NCBI RefSeq assembly: GCF_043290135.1
Contig: NC_134701.1
Location: forward strand, 207,098,101 to 207,162,100
Length of the DNA stretch: 64,000 nt
DNA from: Rhipicephalus microplus
Lineage: Eukaryota > Arthropoda > Arachnida > Ixodida > Ixodidae
Direction of reading: 5' to 3'
Position 1 is the first letter of the stretch; the number at the start of each line of letters is the position of its first letter. Positions 1 through 10,739 of the stretch are shown here, piece after piece. The position numbers and the translations under genes are program-made. Below the pieces are notes generated by a model that saw only the letters and a program-made list of their open reading frames with translations, was not told the origin of the DNA and searched no databases.

Positions 1-280
1 AGCGTCCGTCGGCGCGGCCCGACGGCAACCGGCGCGAAATGCGGCATGCTGAATTTCGTGCCGATGCGTTACGCAGGCAACAGTGCGTCTTAGTTTTTAC
101 GCGATGGAGGGATGCCGGACGCACTGAAACGCGCATGCGTCAAAGCAACGCAGGGCAGCGTGCGCCTGCGAGTATACGGCAGGACCGGCGCCTGGCGTGG
201 CAACGCCGCGTGACACGACGAAATGAACGCCGGCGAGCACGCGCACCGCGTCACGTCAAAATGTATTGGCGCCTTGACTG
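1..280. repeat. GC-rich, CpG-rich repeat block
   Basis: The block is much richer in GC and CpG than the DNA after it. Its opening (GCGTCCGTCGGCG followed by GACGGCAACC) recurs near 61481-61525, where it again adjoins the 148-bp satellite-like array. It is therefore part of a dispersed compound repeat rather than unique sequence. The only open frame (39-290) is a short arginine-rich translation of GC-rich DNA with no recognisable domain. The left boundary lies outside the window. Confidence 0.6.
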
Positions 281-780
281 TGGCATGTAGTCATGTCCTC
301 ACACTACACGCATCTCATGATTATCATGTTTGTACCAGTCAGATACCTTCGTCACCCATTGACGTCACGTAATACAAAATTTGGTATAAGTGAAGCTAGC
401 GAAATGGCTGCGAGCGCAGCATGAGTGTGGCATGTAGTCATGTCATTACATGACATGCATCTCTTAATTATCATGCTCGCACCAGTCACATACCTTCATC
501 ATTCATTCACGTACCATAGTACCAAGTTTGGTATAAGTGAAGCTAGCGAAACGGCCACCAGCGCATCATGAGCGTGCTATGTAGTCATATTGTTACATAA
601 CACGCATCTCATGATATCATGCTTGCACCAGTAACATACCTTCGTCATCCATTCACGTACCGAAATACCAAAATTGATATATGTGACGTAAGCGAAACGG
701 CCACGAGCGCATCATGAGCGTAGAATTGTAGACATGTTGTTACATGATACGCATGTCATGATTTTATGTTAGGGTATGTC
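281..780 (+). repeat. satellite-like tandem repeat, period about 148 bp, about 3 units
   Basis: Three diverged units carry the same landmark (GCTAGCGAAA-CGGCC followed by GCGCA-CATGAG) near 394, 542 and 689. Each is followed by a copy of ATGTAGTCATGTnnTTACATGACA and CATGATTATCATG. The spacing of the landmarks is 147-148 bp. Two more units on the same strand lie at 61085-61380 beside the same GC-rich block. No protein is encoded. Confidence 0.75.
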
Positions 781-830
781 ACTTGTGTTTGCCATGAATT
801 CCTGTCATACCATATCATGCATTCCTGTCA

Positions 831-847
831 GATAGATAGATAGATAT

Positions 848-922
<75 letters not shown>
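831..922. repeat. (GATA)n microsatellite
   Basis: About 23 tetranucleotide units of GATA with one imperfection (a TATA step near 845). Confidence 0.97.
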
Positions 923-1700
923 CGCTCAGTGTCGCCGAAGGTCACTGAGAAATGCTTCACATTTAAAATTGGCTGGGGAAGTTTGAGGTAAGACTTTTAC
1001 GAAAGCGATATTTTCTTACAATTTTTTTCTTGCTTACTGCAGAAGCATGCAACTGATGTACTCAGTTGCTTTCATAAACAGCCGTAATCGTTACAAGAGT
1101 AAACTTTGCTATTTTTTACACTATTCGTTTGCCTCCATTCATATTCCTATGCCTTTCTTATGTGCGGGTTTTCGTTAAGGCTGTTTCAAACAAAGAAGCG
1201 AACGCTAACAATTTCGTTACTATTTTAACTTTTCACTTTACGTGTGCAAATATGCAGTCAAAGTACAGTTTTTTGTCGTATAATTAGCACTATGGTTGAT
1301 TGTTTAAATAAGCCTCGAACGTACATCTCAATCTTGCTCTACGCACGCCTTTTTAATTTCTAGTACTACTACTACAGAATCGTAACCACGTGGACTGAGT
1401 GTCGCCAGATTTTCAGACTCATAAATCATTGGAGCAATTCAACTTCATTCAGCCACCTACACGACCACGAAAAGTTCGGTAGCACTCTCGAATAATGTGC
1501 TTTGAGTCCGAATCTACGCCTCTTACTAAATTGCTTTTCGCAGTTCTCTAATCACTATCGAAAACAAGTCTGTGCCGCTTTGAGGTCTCTAACTGCCAAT
1601 AGCTCACACAGAGGTGTGTGAATAATAGATATACTTGCGAAAACTATTTTGTACACGTATTGGCTTTCTTTCAGTAATTCCTACCATTGTTCTATTTTTA
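923..1700. other. no gene seen
   Basis: AT-rich sequence with no open frame of note and no recognisable repeat head or tail. Confidence 0.5.
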
Positions 1701-1705
1701 TTGAC

Positions 1706-1920
1706 AAGGGCTCATCAACTTTGAGGCCCACGGGATGATTTTATGCTCTCCCATAGTACAGTACGAAGTACTTTAAACCGTTAACAACTACTTCTAAACA
1801 TACAGTAGCTTATCTTCGTCAGTGTGTGAGGTCCGCGGGACGGCTTAATGCTCTCCCGTAGAAGAGTACCTGGTACTCTAAATCCTTACCCACTTTTTCT
1901 AAACAGCTTGCTCTCGTCAC
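1706..1920. repeat. two-copy local repeat, third copy at 45.8 kb
   Basis: Two roughly 100-bp units (about 1715-1812 and 1818-1915) share GAGG(C/T)CC(A/G)CGGGA, GCTCTCCC(A/G)TAG, AGTAC--GGTACT and TTCTAAACA. A third copy with the same order of blocks lies at 45782-45900. This is a dispersed, non-coding repeat of unknown type. Confidence 0.6.
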
Positions 1921-2629
1921 GTAGATCAAGGGAAGTTTGGTGAATGGAAACAGCACCGCGATAGTAACTCGGAGAAGTGTTCATGGTTTTCTGGTTTGTT
2001 TAGTGATTTTCCGAGCAAGCATTATAGCTCGGAAGTGTTTCCGAATGAGCAGGTTCCTTTTTTAATAGCGAACGCTTAAATGTTTGATGCCAACAAATGA
2101 AATATTATACGGCACATGTCTGAAGTAATCATAGAAATATGACTTCGAAAGCGTTGCAACTGAAATTTTGTCATATGAAAATAATTGCGAATAGGTTAGC
2201 CAATACAAATTTCACGCTACTGAAATTATATTGCAGCAGAAAGGAAATGTTCTTGAGCTTTTTATTCGATTGTAATGTAAATAAATGATCAACTGTTCCT
2301 CACTCGGCATCGAGATTATAGTGTACTGCAGTTGTGATGCCGAATAACACGAAAACCAATCCGGTAAGACTGAGTTGGACCAACATGGGCTAAGAAAAAG
2401 CGATTAACATCAACAGTTCGCTGATAGCTGTGAGGTCAGTTGTTAGTACTTCATCAATCTGATCACCGCGGAAACATCTGAATTCATACACGTGGACTAG
2501 CTAAATTTTAGCCTCATCTTGGAGGTGAAGTGTGTTCGAGAATGAATTCACAGAGTGACCACGTGCGAGCAATCTGATTAAAAGTTTCTTCCATAAAAAT
2601 AGCACACGCTACGTCAGGCAATGCCTCAA

Positions 2630-2790
2630 ACAGCGAAAACAGACGACTTTAAAGACTACTCTTGGTGCTTATAGTTGTTTCTAGGCTGTAGCTAGGTGAT
2701 GCAGGTTGATTGTAGATTGCTCCTTGGTCGTTGCTAGAATTTAAGTAGGTGACGCTAGGTCATTCCTGAGCTGAGTCGCAGCGCCGAAAG
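2630..2790 (-). repeat. dispersed repeat, partner at 15.3 kb
   Basis: Read on the minus strand it contains CACCTAGCTA and CCTAGAAACAACT, in the same order as 15298-15400 on the plus strand. The copies are diverged and non-coding, and no termini can be defined. Confidence 0.4.
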
Positions 2791-3590
2791 GTTCGAGCCC
2801 GCGATTGAACTTTTCGTCACAGACACACGGAGCCTTTCGATGTCCGTGACCAGAAACAGCCGCAGACACTACATGACATGTTCGATTTCCAGCTGCGGAC
2901 ACAAACGCTGAAACTAATCGTTCGTGCCTCTCATAGATCTACGGCTACGTCATCGGTTGCCGTGGCCTAACATCGCCGTAGCTCGTAGCCGCCGTTGGCT
3001 TTCTCGCACTTTGGCCTTTTCTTGGTGTACGTGCTAGGGGTCTTCGTCTCGCTGCCATCACTTTCCAGCAATTTGTTGTTGGGATAGATGTTGCCATATT
3101 CATTTCTAGTGAACTAATAGTGAATAGTGTAATTTAACCAATTTCTGTGACAGATACTCAATTACGGTGACACTTTTCTTATGGTGTGTGGCGCATACCC
3201 GCATCATAAGCCGCGAAAAAACGGCTCACCAAAAGATTTTCGCTGTTAAACATCATGAACCTTTTCACATATTCTGTCATGGTGGGGGCCGCATAAGAGC
3301 ATTGAATATTAGCAGATGAAACGAGGTCACGATCGGCTGTATACAAAGAGGTACGTGCGTCAATGGTGTTATGAGATCAGTAAGCGGCTGTGTGTGTGGT
3401 ACTCACCGTTCGACGCGGTCTTGTCAGGTACGGTTTTTCATGCTGGCACTAGGTGGCCAGTGAAGTGGTGAATATACACCAGTCGCGGCGAACCACATCA
3501 GCCCGTATTGCACTCTAGATAAGGAATTGAGCTGGGATTAACCAAAGTTGCTTCTTCATGGAACAAGCTCAATCATCACTATTCCTGCTT
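2791..3590. other. no gene seen; short repeat shared with 14.05 kb
   Basis: No coding frame is visible. About 3318-3390 (GAGGTCACGATCGGCTGTA through ATGAGATCAGTAAGC) is a diverged copy of 14050-14115, so at least this part is a dispersed repeat. Confidence 0.45.
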
Positions 3591-3900
3591 AAAAAGTCAA
3601 ATTGACTAACAGAAACAAATCACCAGAAGTCTGTTCCGTACTGTTCTGTTTTAACTGTTTTGCTGGTGAGAGGTTGAAGTGCCTATTGCCTCGGCTACTC
3701 CATATCACAAAGTTCTGCAGCGAAAAATAAAAGAATATTACAGAATGGTACCCAAAAATAACAATACGGAAAAGAAAAAAAAACATATAGCACACTGAAA
3801 CCAGTTCAAATATCATGCCAATACACAGTTTTCTTAGAGCAGTTCACAAAGTTATTATATACATGACCACATTTTATATATACCCATCTCTGGCTGTCTG

Positions 3901-4136
3901 TCATAGGCGCTTGTTCAGTCCGGTCTCCACTAAAAAGTCTTTCAGGAAGATTATTGCCTTTTTCTGGAGATGCATCTCAGGCCATGGGCCAAGTAGTTTC
4001 TTTATTGTGAGGGGCCATCTGTCCAAACTTGCTAATTTGTTCTTCAATTTTTCTCTTTCATTCGCGTATTTAACGAACCCCAAAAGAATATGGCGAACAT
4101 TTACTTCTGCATGACCATAATGGCATTCCGGTGAGT
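3901..4136 (-). pseudogene. LINE ORF2 C-terminal segment (after RNase H)
   Basis: In one minus-strand frame this reads SPECHYGH-AEVNVRHILL and then KLKNKLASL, KLLGPWP, FLVETGLNKRL and a stop. The C-H-H spacing followed by HILL is the zinc-binding tail that follows RNase H in I-type LINEs; element A of this window has its counterpart (CDHCGSNETTWHIL). The second cysteine and the closing CP of the motif are not clear here (ILLGF where a cysteine is expected), which fits decay. It is the direct continuation of the RNase H segment at 7234-8095. Confidence 0.7.
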
Positions 4137-4137
4137 T

Positions 4138-7100
4138 GGATTGATGTATCTGAAGTTTGAAGTTTATTTATTTTTGCTTCCATTACAGAAACAAGGAGCA
4201 GGAGCAAAAGGCTACAAAGGCCTGACAAAGGGCTCCCACTCCTGTTGGCACTCAGCATCAGCGGTACATATGGCAATACAAAATTCATCACAGAAATTCA
4301 TATGAAATTAAAGATCATATAAGCAGTATACAGACCATCTGATGAATAATACATGATAAAAAATAACATGTAGGTTAAATCAAATCAATCCGGATAAGCA
4401 GCCCGGAATACCAAAGAGATATGCACAATAAACAGTCGCAAAATACATAAGATTATTATTATACAGAATAAAATATACTGACTTCAGTAAAATATAACAT
4501 AGGCAACGAGTGTGAATGGCATTATTCATTTGTGAAAAAAAAACAAAAAACATAACAGTATGACACGAAAAAAAGATACGCATCATACATATTCCAATTG
4601 ATGATTTATAATATACAGTTTCATAGATTTTTTCGACATAGTATTAAAATCAAGGGGGCTTAGGTGATTTATTAAATGCGGAACCTGGTAGCCTATATGC
4701 TGCCGGCCATAAGCTGTTCGGAACTTCGGTACTACCCTAGTTTCATTGCGTAGAGAATAACGACATTTTGATTGGGGTGATTTAGCTGTGTAGAGCTTGT
4801 TCTTTTTTATATGCTGAAATATTCTATAATAGTACATTTGGTTAGCTTTTAGCAAATTGTGTTTAATAAACAAATCATGCGTTCGCAAATCTCGAAGCCT
4901 ACCTGTGTAGTTTTCAAAGCATCTAAGGACTCTCTTTTGCAATATTATCAATTTCTGATAATTCTTTGAGTATGTTGTACCCCAGACTAGCATGCAATAT
5001 GTAAGGCGAGAGTAGAACATGGAGTAATATAATACTTTTTTAAGCCAGAGCGGTATCAGATCCCGGATTTTATTAAAGCATCCCGTGATTTTACTCAGTT
5101 CAGCGGACAATTTTTCCACATGTGTCGTCCAGGACATATCGCCTCTAAACCATATGCCCAGGAATTTATGAGCCTCTACCTGTTCTATTTGCACATTTTG
5201 AAACAGTATTGCTAGCTTAAAATTGATCGGCTTGTTAATAGGGGCAAAAATAATGTATTTTGTTTTATTGACATTGAGTTGCAATTGGTTGCTGTGCAAC
5301 CACGACATAAGTAGTTTTAAGTAATTATTTATTGAAATTTGTAGCATTTGCAGCGACTTTCCAGCAAAGAATACATTTGTATCATCAGCATACATAATTA
5401 CACTTTGGGAATATGGTATATAAGCAAGATCGTTTATGTACAAGTTAAACAACAAGGGTCCAAGTATAGATCCCTGCGGGACGCCTTGTAGTATCTTTAA
5501 TTTCGTAGATTTGGAATTGTTAATAGATACATACTGATACCTGTTTTGTAGATAACTTCGAATCAAGTCATGTGCTATCCCTCTTATCCCACAATCATAT
5601 ATCTTAGTCAACAAAATGGCGTGGCTCACAGAATCAAAAGCTTTTCTTAAATCTAGAAAAAGACCAATGGTGTATAATCTTTGTTCAATGTTATTTATTA
5701 TTTCATGTTTTATAGAAAGTAATGCTTCTTCACAGGATCTTTTTTTTCGAAACCCATATTGCACGTCAGACATAATAGAGTACTTTTGAACAAAACCATC
5801 AACGCGAACGTTTATGACTGTCTCAAAAATCTTTGACATGACTGGTAATACCGATATAGGGCGGTAATTATTAAAAGTGTAGTCTGTGCCACCTTTGTGC
5901 ACCGGGCACACTCTAGCCAGCTTGAGTGCTTCTGGAAACACACCCTGTTCGAGCATGCAGTTAATGACGTGGGTTAAAGGACTGCAAATTATATCCATTA
6001 CATATTTCACGGCAGCTGGTTTGATATCGTCGTAGCCTGCAGCTGCATTGTTTTTTAGGTTACGCATGATGTTTGACAGTTCGTGCTCCGTAGCTGGTGC
6101 CAGTACAATAGAATTACTTGAACTGGTTTTTTTTTTATACGCATCTACACTTGGATGTTCATAGCGCACAGTCGAACTGTACTCTCCACTACGAATGAAT
6201 TGGTGGTTTAACATATTAGCGGCTTCGTCATCATTTAGGATGCCTTGATTTGTAGTTACAACTATTGGCGCTGCGTCATTCTTTCTTTGAGCAAGATTGT
6301 TAACCGCCTGCCAGAACTTCTTTTTGTCATTTGCTACTTGGGAGAACAAATTCTCATAATAACAGATTTTAGCATATCTAAGTTCTGCATTGAGCTTATT
6401 TCGATATTTTTTGAACTCAGCAAACTTTAGTGGGTCACGCGTCTTAACGAAAGAATGATACATGTTATTTTTAGCGGCAATCTTATTTAAAAGTGCCCGC
6501 GTAATCCATGGCTTTCTAATCTTTTTCTTCCGGGTACGCTTAGTTGTCTTAATAGGAAAGGCTAGCTCGTAGCATGACATGAAACTGGCATAGAAATTGT
6601 TATATGCTTTATTTACATCACTTTGCTGGAAAATCGGTTCCCAGTTTGTCTTTTGGATCAGAGAGCGGAAATGAGCTAAAGAATTTGGGTTTATATTCCG
6701 ATATGTGCACACGCCCATTTTTATGCTTTTATCATTTGTCATTGGCAAGAAACAAAATATCGGCAAATGATCACTTATGTCCACTGATAAGAGGCCAGCA
6801 TAGCTACTTGTGCCAGGTGCATTTGTAATGGCGACATCTAGCAACGTCGCGCTATCCGCTGTAATACGAGTGGCTAGATTGATAAAATTTTCACAGCCAT
6901 AAGCATATAAAGTTCGCTTAAGTTCACGCGCACTAGTGTCATTTCCCAGCATGTTGATATTCAAGTCACCCATTATCAGAAACTTTGAACCAGTGTTAGT
7001 TAGATAGTTTAATAGTTCATCAGTGAATTCAAAGAATGGCGTCTTATTTCCGTTTGGGGGCCGATATATGACACATACATAAAAAGATTTCAAACATACC

Positions 7101-7237
7101 GTAAGACATTCTATATGTTCGTTAGTAGTGGTGAAACTTGAAATCACTTCGTATTGCAGATGTTCTCTAAGATACATAGCCACGCCGCCACCACGCCCAT
7201 TAGTACGTGTGATGCCTTGGTATGTGTACCCTTCTAA
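4138..7237 (-). mobile_element. 5'-truncated CR1/L2-like non-LTR retrotransposon
   Basis: The element starts on the minus strand inside its endonuclease domain (frame ...LEGYTYQG-ITRTNGRGGG before residue 1 of the annotated frame) and runs through RT to a roughly 440-bp 3' UTR. The UTR ends in AATAAATAAACTTCAAACTTC-like sequence close to 4142. Loss of the 5' end with an intact 3' end is the usual product of aborted target-primed reverse transcription. I found no clear target-site duplication at the junctions (about 7237 and about 4138). The uninterrupted frame says this insertion is much younger than its host. Confidence 0.8.
4583..7183 (-). CDS. endonuclease-reverse transcriptase ORF2 (CR1/L2-like), 5'-truncated but uninterrupted
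   Basis: This 866-residue frame has no internal stop. It encodes the APE-type endonuclease minus its N-terminus: GDLNIN near residue 75 and SDHLPIF near 135 are the C-terminal catalytic motifs, while the first Asn and Glu motifs are lost. RT follows: NNYRPIS near 410, FGFR-like YGFRKKRS, LDLRKAFDSV with the first catalytic Asp, QGVPQGSILGPLLFN, and YADDTNVF with the paired Asp. The tail after RT has KFLGIWF and a long basic C-terminal region; no RNase H is present, as expected for CR1/L2. The given start is a GTG inside the domain; coding sequence continues upstream to about 7237, so no true start survives. The product would nick DNA and copy the element's own RNA, but this truncated copy is unlikely to be autonomous. 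Confidence 0.85.
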   Translation of the reverse strand: MAMYLREHLQYEVISSFTTTNEHIECLTVCLKSFYVCVIYRPPNGNKTPFFEFTDELLNYLTNTGSKFLIMGDLNINMLGNDTSARELKRTLYAYGCENFINLATRITADSATLLDVAITNAPGTSSYAGLLSVDISDHLPIFCFLPMTNDKSIKMGVCTYRNINPNSLAHFRSLIQKTNWEPIFQQSDVNKAYNNFYASFMSCYELAFPIKTTKRTRKKKIRKPWITRALLNKIAAKNNMYHSFVKTRDPLKFAEFKKYRNKLNAELRYAKICYYENLFSQVANDKKKFWQAVNNLAQRKNDAAPIVVTTNQGILNDDEAANMLNHQFIRSGEYSSTVRYEHPSVDAYKKKTSSSNSIVLAPATEHELSNIMRNLKNNAAAGYDDIKPAAVKYVMDIICSPLTHVINCMLEQGVFPEALKLARVCPVHKGGTDYTFNNYRPISVLPVMSKIFETVINVRVDGFVQKYSIMSDVQYGFRKKRSCEEALLSIKHEIINNIEQRLYTIGLFLDLRKAFDSVSHAILLTKIYDCGIRGIAHDLIRSYLQNRYQYVSINNSKSTKLKILQGVPQGSILGPLLFNLYINDLAYIPYSQSVIMYADDTNVFFAGKSLQMLQISINNYLKLLMSWLHSNQLQLNVNKTKYIIFAPINKPINFKLAILFQNVQIEQVEAHKFLGIWFRGDMSWTTHVEKLSAELSKITGCFNKIRDLIPLWLKKVLYYSMFYSRLTYCMLVWGTTYSKNYQKLIILQKRVLRCFENYTGRLRDLRTHDLFIKHNLLKANQMYYYRIFQHIKKNKLYTAKSPQSKCRYSLRNETRVVPKFRTAYGRQHIGYQVPHLINHLSPLDFNTMSKKSMKLYIINHQLEYV

Positions 7238-8095
7238 TTGAGGCGGCTTTTCTTGTGCAGGAAGCTGTTTGTGTATGCTACTTTCAATCGAAGTAGGTTG
7301 ATTAATGTCTCTAGGTGTCGTGGGAGGTCTGTAGCTATGAAAAATTTTCTGTGTGGATCAACTTCATAAAGTACCGTTTCCTTTGACTTAGGGCTCTTAA
7401 ACCACTTCTCCATCGAACAATGGTTAGCTCCTTGCGTTATAAAATGTCGAATATCCGCCCCAGCCACAGGGATTGCGCAATCCCGTCCTTCCTTCAATGC
7501 TTTCTTCGCGAGGCTATCAGCCTCTTCATTTCCCTTAATTTCATTGTGACTGGGTATCCATTGGAATACGATGTTGTGAACCTGCGATGAGGCATATTCC
7601 ACAGTTTCTGCAATACATTGTGCTATTTCACCATTTCTGTAAGGTGATCTCACATTTCTGATTAGCTGAAGAGCAGGTTTGCTATCAGTGCATATCACCC
7701 ATTTTCGTGGCTCGGGATTCTCGCAGATAAGCTTAACTGCTTCAAAGATAGCCACCAATTTTGCTGTCGTCGATGAAGATTTGTGCGATAATTTGTACAT
7801 CTTCTTTTACTGAATTTCGGGTATAAAGACCGCACAGGATGACGCTTTTTCTGTGCATGATGCGTCTGTATATATCTTCGTTTTTTTATTATGCATTACA
7901 TGAAGCTTATTAAGTACCAACTGTGCTGCTACTAGAGGTGCCATGGCTGCTTTCTTCTCTATGCCGTCTATTTCACGGATAACGTTGAGAAGTGGCAGCG
8001 TCCAAGGTGGTTTTGAAGGTTTTCATTGTTTAAATTCTGGTACTACTACTTGAAATGATGATATACTATCCTGTAGTCAATGGCGAAAATTGGTG
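7234..8095 (-). pseudogene. RNase H domain of I-type LINE ORF2 (decayed)
   Basis: The minus-strand translation gives PSKPPWTLPLLNVI, KKAAMAPLVAAQL, KIYTDAS (first Asp), AVFIPEIQ, then after a stop TTAKLVAIFEA, VICTDSKPAL (third acidic residue), FQWIPSH and NEEADSLAKKA (fourth). The second catalytic residue, Glu in TAEL of relatives, is Lys here (codon AAA, one G-to-A change), so the domain would be inactive. A stop near 7812 breaks the frame before the long open part (7800-7234). RNase H in LINEs removes the RNA template during second-strand synthesis. The C-terminal continuation lies at 4136-3901, beyond the inserted element. Confidence 0.85.
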
Positions 8096-8109
8096 CGGGA
8101 ATTTTCCTG

Positions 8110-9125
8110 CTCATGAAGCGGTGGTCATGCTTTCCAGAGGTGCTTGTTAGGACCAACTCAGAATGCAGAAGAAGTGTCACTGGATTTATTCAACTATGTC
8201 TGCCTAGCACGCCATAGAAAGGTGATAATTGTATCGTATATTCTAAATTGAATCAGACGCTGTCCTAGGTTGTCAAAATAAACAGTCGTGTTACTACGAC
8301 ACTCAAAATTACCTTTGTTTCCGAGTAAGATGCACTCGAAGCTGTTTTTTTACGCGATACAGGTTGGTACATACAAAGTATGCTCCGACAATAAAAACAA
8401 AATTGTTTCCGAACACGGAGCGCATCGTCAATGCTTCCATATGCACTTAAACAGGGTAACCTCGAAAGTCGGGCATAAAGCAAAAAAAAAAAGAGCACCA
8501 AACCTTTCATTTTTTTTTCTTTGCCGCATTACAGCCAGAATGCCAGGGAACGCGCGTTGCGTTGTTCTCATTTTGATATCTCGCAAAAAGCAGCGCGTGA
8601 TGTCGGGGCATGTGCTTCGGCCTAGATTACTTGAGGTAGGAGAGTACCAGGGAAGGGGGAGCTAAATGAGCAATGTCATTATGCAGCAGCGGGTGCACTT
8701 GGGCCTGGTGTCGTTTTATTTGGGCGTGTCTGCATTATTATTTTTCACACGCTTCAATCGCGTCATATTTGTTTGCTGAGAGCAGCGCTGTTTAAACGCT
8801 ATGTATGGCGTGATAAACTAATGAGGATGGTAGTATTGAATTCAATAAATCGTAGTATTAGCTAATATCATGATTACTCGGTTGCACATCCACTCGATAC
8901 TTTTTTAAATGCGGAGCATTTTATAGTCGCACTATAGTGCCTAGAATATAGTCGCAGCTTGTCGCAAATCTGGATTAAGTGGGGTCGTCGTCACCCCACT
9001 GCGCATGCTCGCGTCTCATGCCACCTGACGCTCCTCTCCCCCTTCTCACCTCGCAACGCTGACACAGGCAGCGTCTGCTAGTAGAAACGGACTGCTCGCG
9101 CTGCACAACCGTTCGCTGGCCACCC

Positions 9126-9128
<3 letters not shown>
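8110..9128. other. no gene seen
   Basis: Mixed-composition sequence. Short frames on both strands (8265-8510, 8288-8665) show no domain. The stretch may hold the remainder of the decayed host LINE at its left edge, but I could not recognise RT motifs. Confidence 0.4.

Positions 9129-9200
<72 letters not shown>
9129..9200. repeat. (AT)n microsatellite
   Basis: An uninterrupted AT dinucleotide run of about 72 bp. The Tyr-Ile 'proteins' across it are artefacts of the repeat. Confidence 0.98.
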
Positions 9201-9202
<2 letters not shown>

Positions 9203-9636
9203 GATGTATCAAGCCATTGCGCACCATGTGTGTTGTTCGAGTAACACAAATGCGAAACGATCAATATATCCAGGCACCATAATCAGGCGTGTTCAGAGCT
9301 GCAGGTAAATTACTAGGTCTTGGGTCTATGCGACTGTAGGTTGCTGCTTAAGATATTGCGTAAGCGCCACAGTGACCTAATATTTAAGGCATTCCCCGGC
9401 GGAACACGTGCTTATAGATATGAGTGAATATATCGTGATGGCCCCTATTCTAACACGGGGACGGAATCCCAAATGTTCAGTTCGCTGCTTGTAGACCCGT
9501 CAATGTCAAAACTCCACCGACGGCTTGAAACTAAGTACTTTTCCGCATAAGCTTATGTCACAATTACAAACAGCCAGTCGCGTCGCTAATAGATTCTATT
9601 GTGGCTTCATCTCTGCTTCTGTTTGTCACGTTATTT

Positions 9637-9765
<129 letters not shown>

Positions 9766-10040
9766 TGGATCGCTTGTTCGGTATTGAGTCAAGAGTGTCG
9801 TCTTTACTTCCGCTTGACTGGACGCTTCGCTTGATTCGAGTAGATGCGGTGGAAGCGACCGTACCTTGAACCAGTAGTGGGGCACAACCCAGCATCAGCG
9901 TCCCTATACTCGTTGAAGGCAACAGTTTTCCTACATTCCATAAATAAGAATAATAAAGATGATTAAGCATTCCCAAACCATACCAGATCACGAAACATTC
10001 ACTTCATACCCCCACCACATTGCGACGCATTTGTTCGCGT

Positions 10041-10061
10041 CCCCCCCCCCCCCCCCCCCCC
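10041..10061. repeat. poly-C tract
   Basis: A run of 21 consecutive C residues. Such tracts are error-prone in sequencing, so the length is uncertain. Confidence 0.95.
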
Positions 10062-10510
10062 GAGGGAAAATGCGGGCGGCTTTTTTCTTCGTCTTTATTC
10101 CACCTAACATAAGCCCGTGAAGAGGAGAGAGCTGTCGATCAAAGCGTATTTACTGTTTGTGTGATGCTAGCCACAGCTTGAAACACCAGACACAGCTGTA
10201 AAAAATTACGCTCTTGCACAGGCATAAATACGTAACTGCCTGTCGAGGATTACTTTCATATCTGTTGAATTGAAACACACTATGGTTAAGTGAGCTCTCT
10301 GCGCCGAAATATAAATCAACGGATGTCTGCGTATGGTTGTGTCATCTGGTTAAAATCGACAAAGTGGTCGACCAAAGTAGAAATTGCACTTCGCCCACTC
10401 TGCAGTTGCTTCCATCTTTCGTGGAAGAGAGTGAGAAGTGAATAGGTCACACGAAATATGCCCAAAAGATTGAAATTATGTTATGGTGAACTCTAACAAG
10501 GAGTCTCTCT

Positions 10511-10735
10511 GCCCCGATGGTCTAGTGGCTGCGTTGCCTCAAAGCTGCCCCGAAGGTCCGAGAATTCAAACTGGGCCATGGCGGCCGCAGATCGATAGAG
10601 GCGAAATGCCTGCGCCCCGTCTTCATAGATTTATGTGCACGTTAAAGAATCTAAATGGCCGATATTTTGGGATAATTTCTCTGCGACTCCTCTCACAATC
10701 ATCTGGTAGTTTTTTTTAATGTAAATCGCAGCAAT
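10511..10735 (+). mobile_element. tRNA-derived SINE (family 1), diverged copy
   Basis: The head GCCCCGATGGTCTAGTGGCT has a pol III A-box-like core, and GGTCCGAGAATTCAAACTG is a decayed B box. The body TGTGCACGTTAAAGAATCTA is shared with the copies at 29.1 kb and 33.4 kb. The tail is worn and ends in a T-rich/AAT region. No target-site duplication could be seen. Confidence 0.7.
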
Positions 10736-10739
10736 TATT

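Larger units (their letters stand above)
3600..8100 (-). mobile_element. decayed I-type LINE, 3' portion, split by a nested LINE
   Basis: The minus strand from about 8095 to 7237 encodes an RNase H domain. The same protein resumes at 4136 with a cysteine/histidine motif and the C-terminus, ending near 3901, followed by a 3' UTR-like stretch to about 3600. The join falls between ...SRLN (7237) and SPECHYGH... (4136), where homologous LINEs run on without a gap. The intervening 3.1 kb is a separate LINE. The endonuclease and RT of the host element are not present, so this copy is 5'-truncated or decayed beyond recognition above 8.1 kb. Confidence 0.75.
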
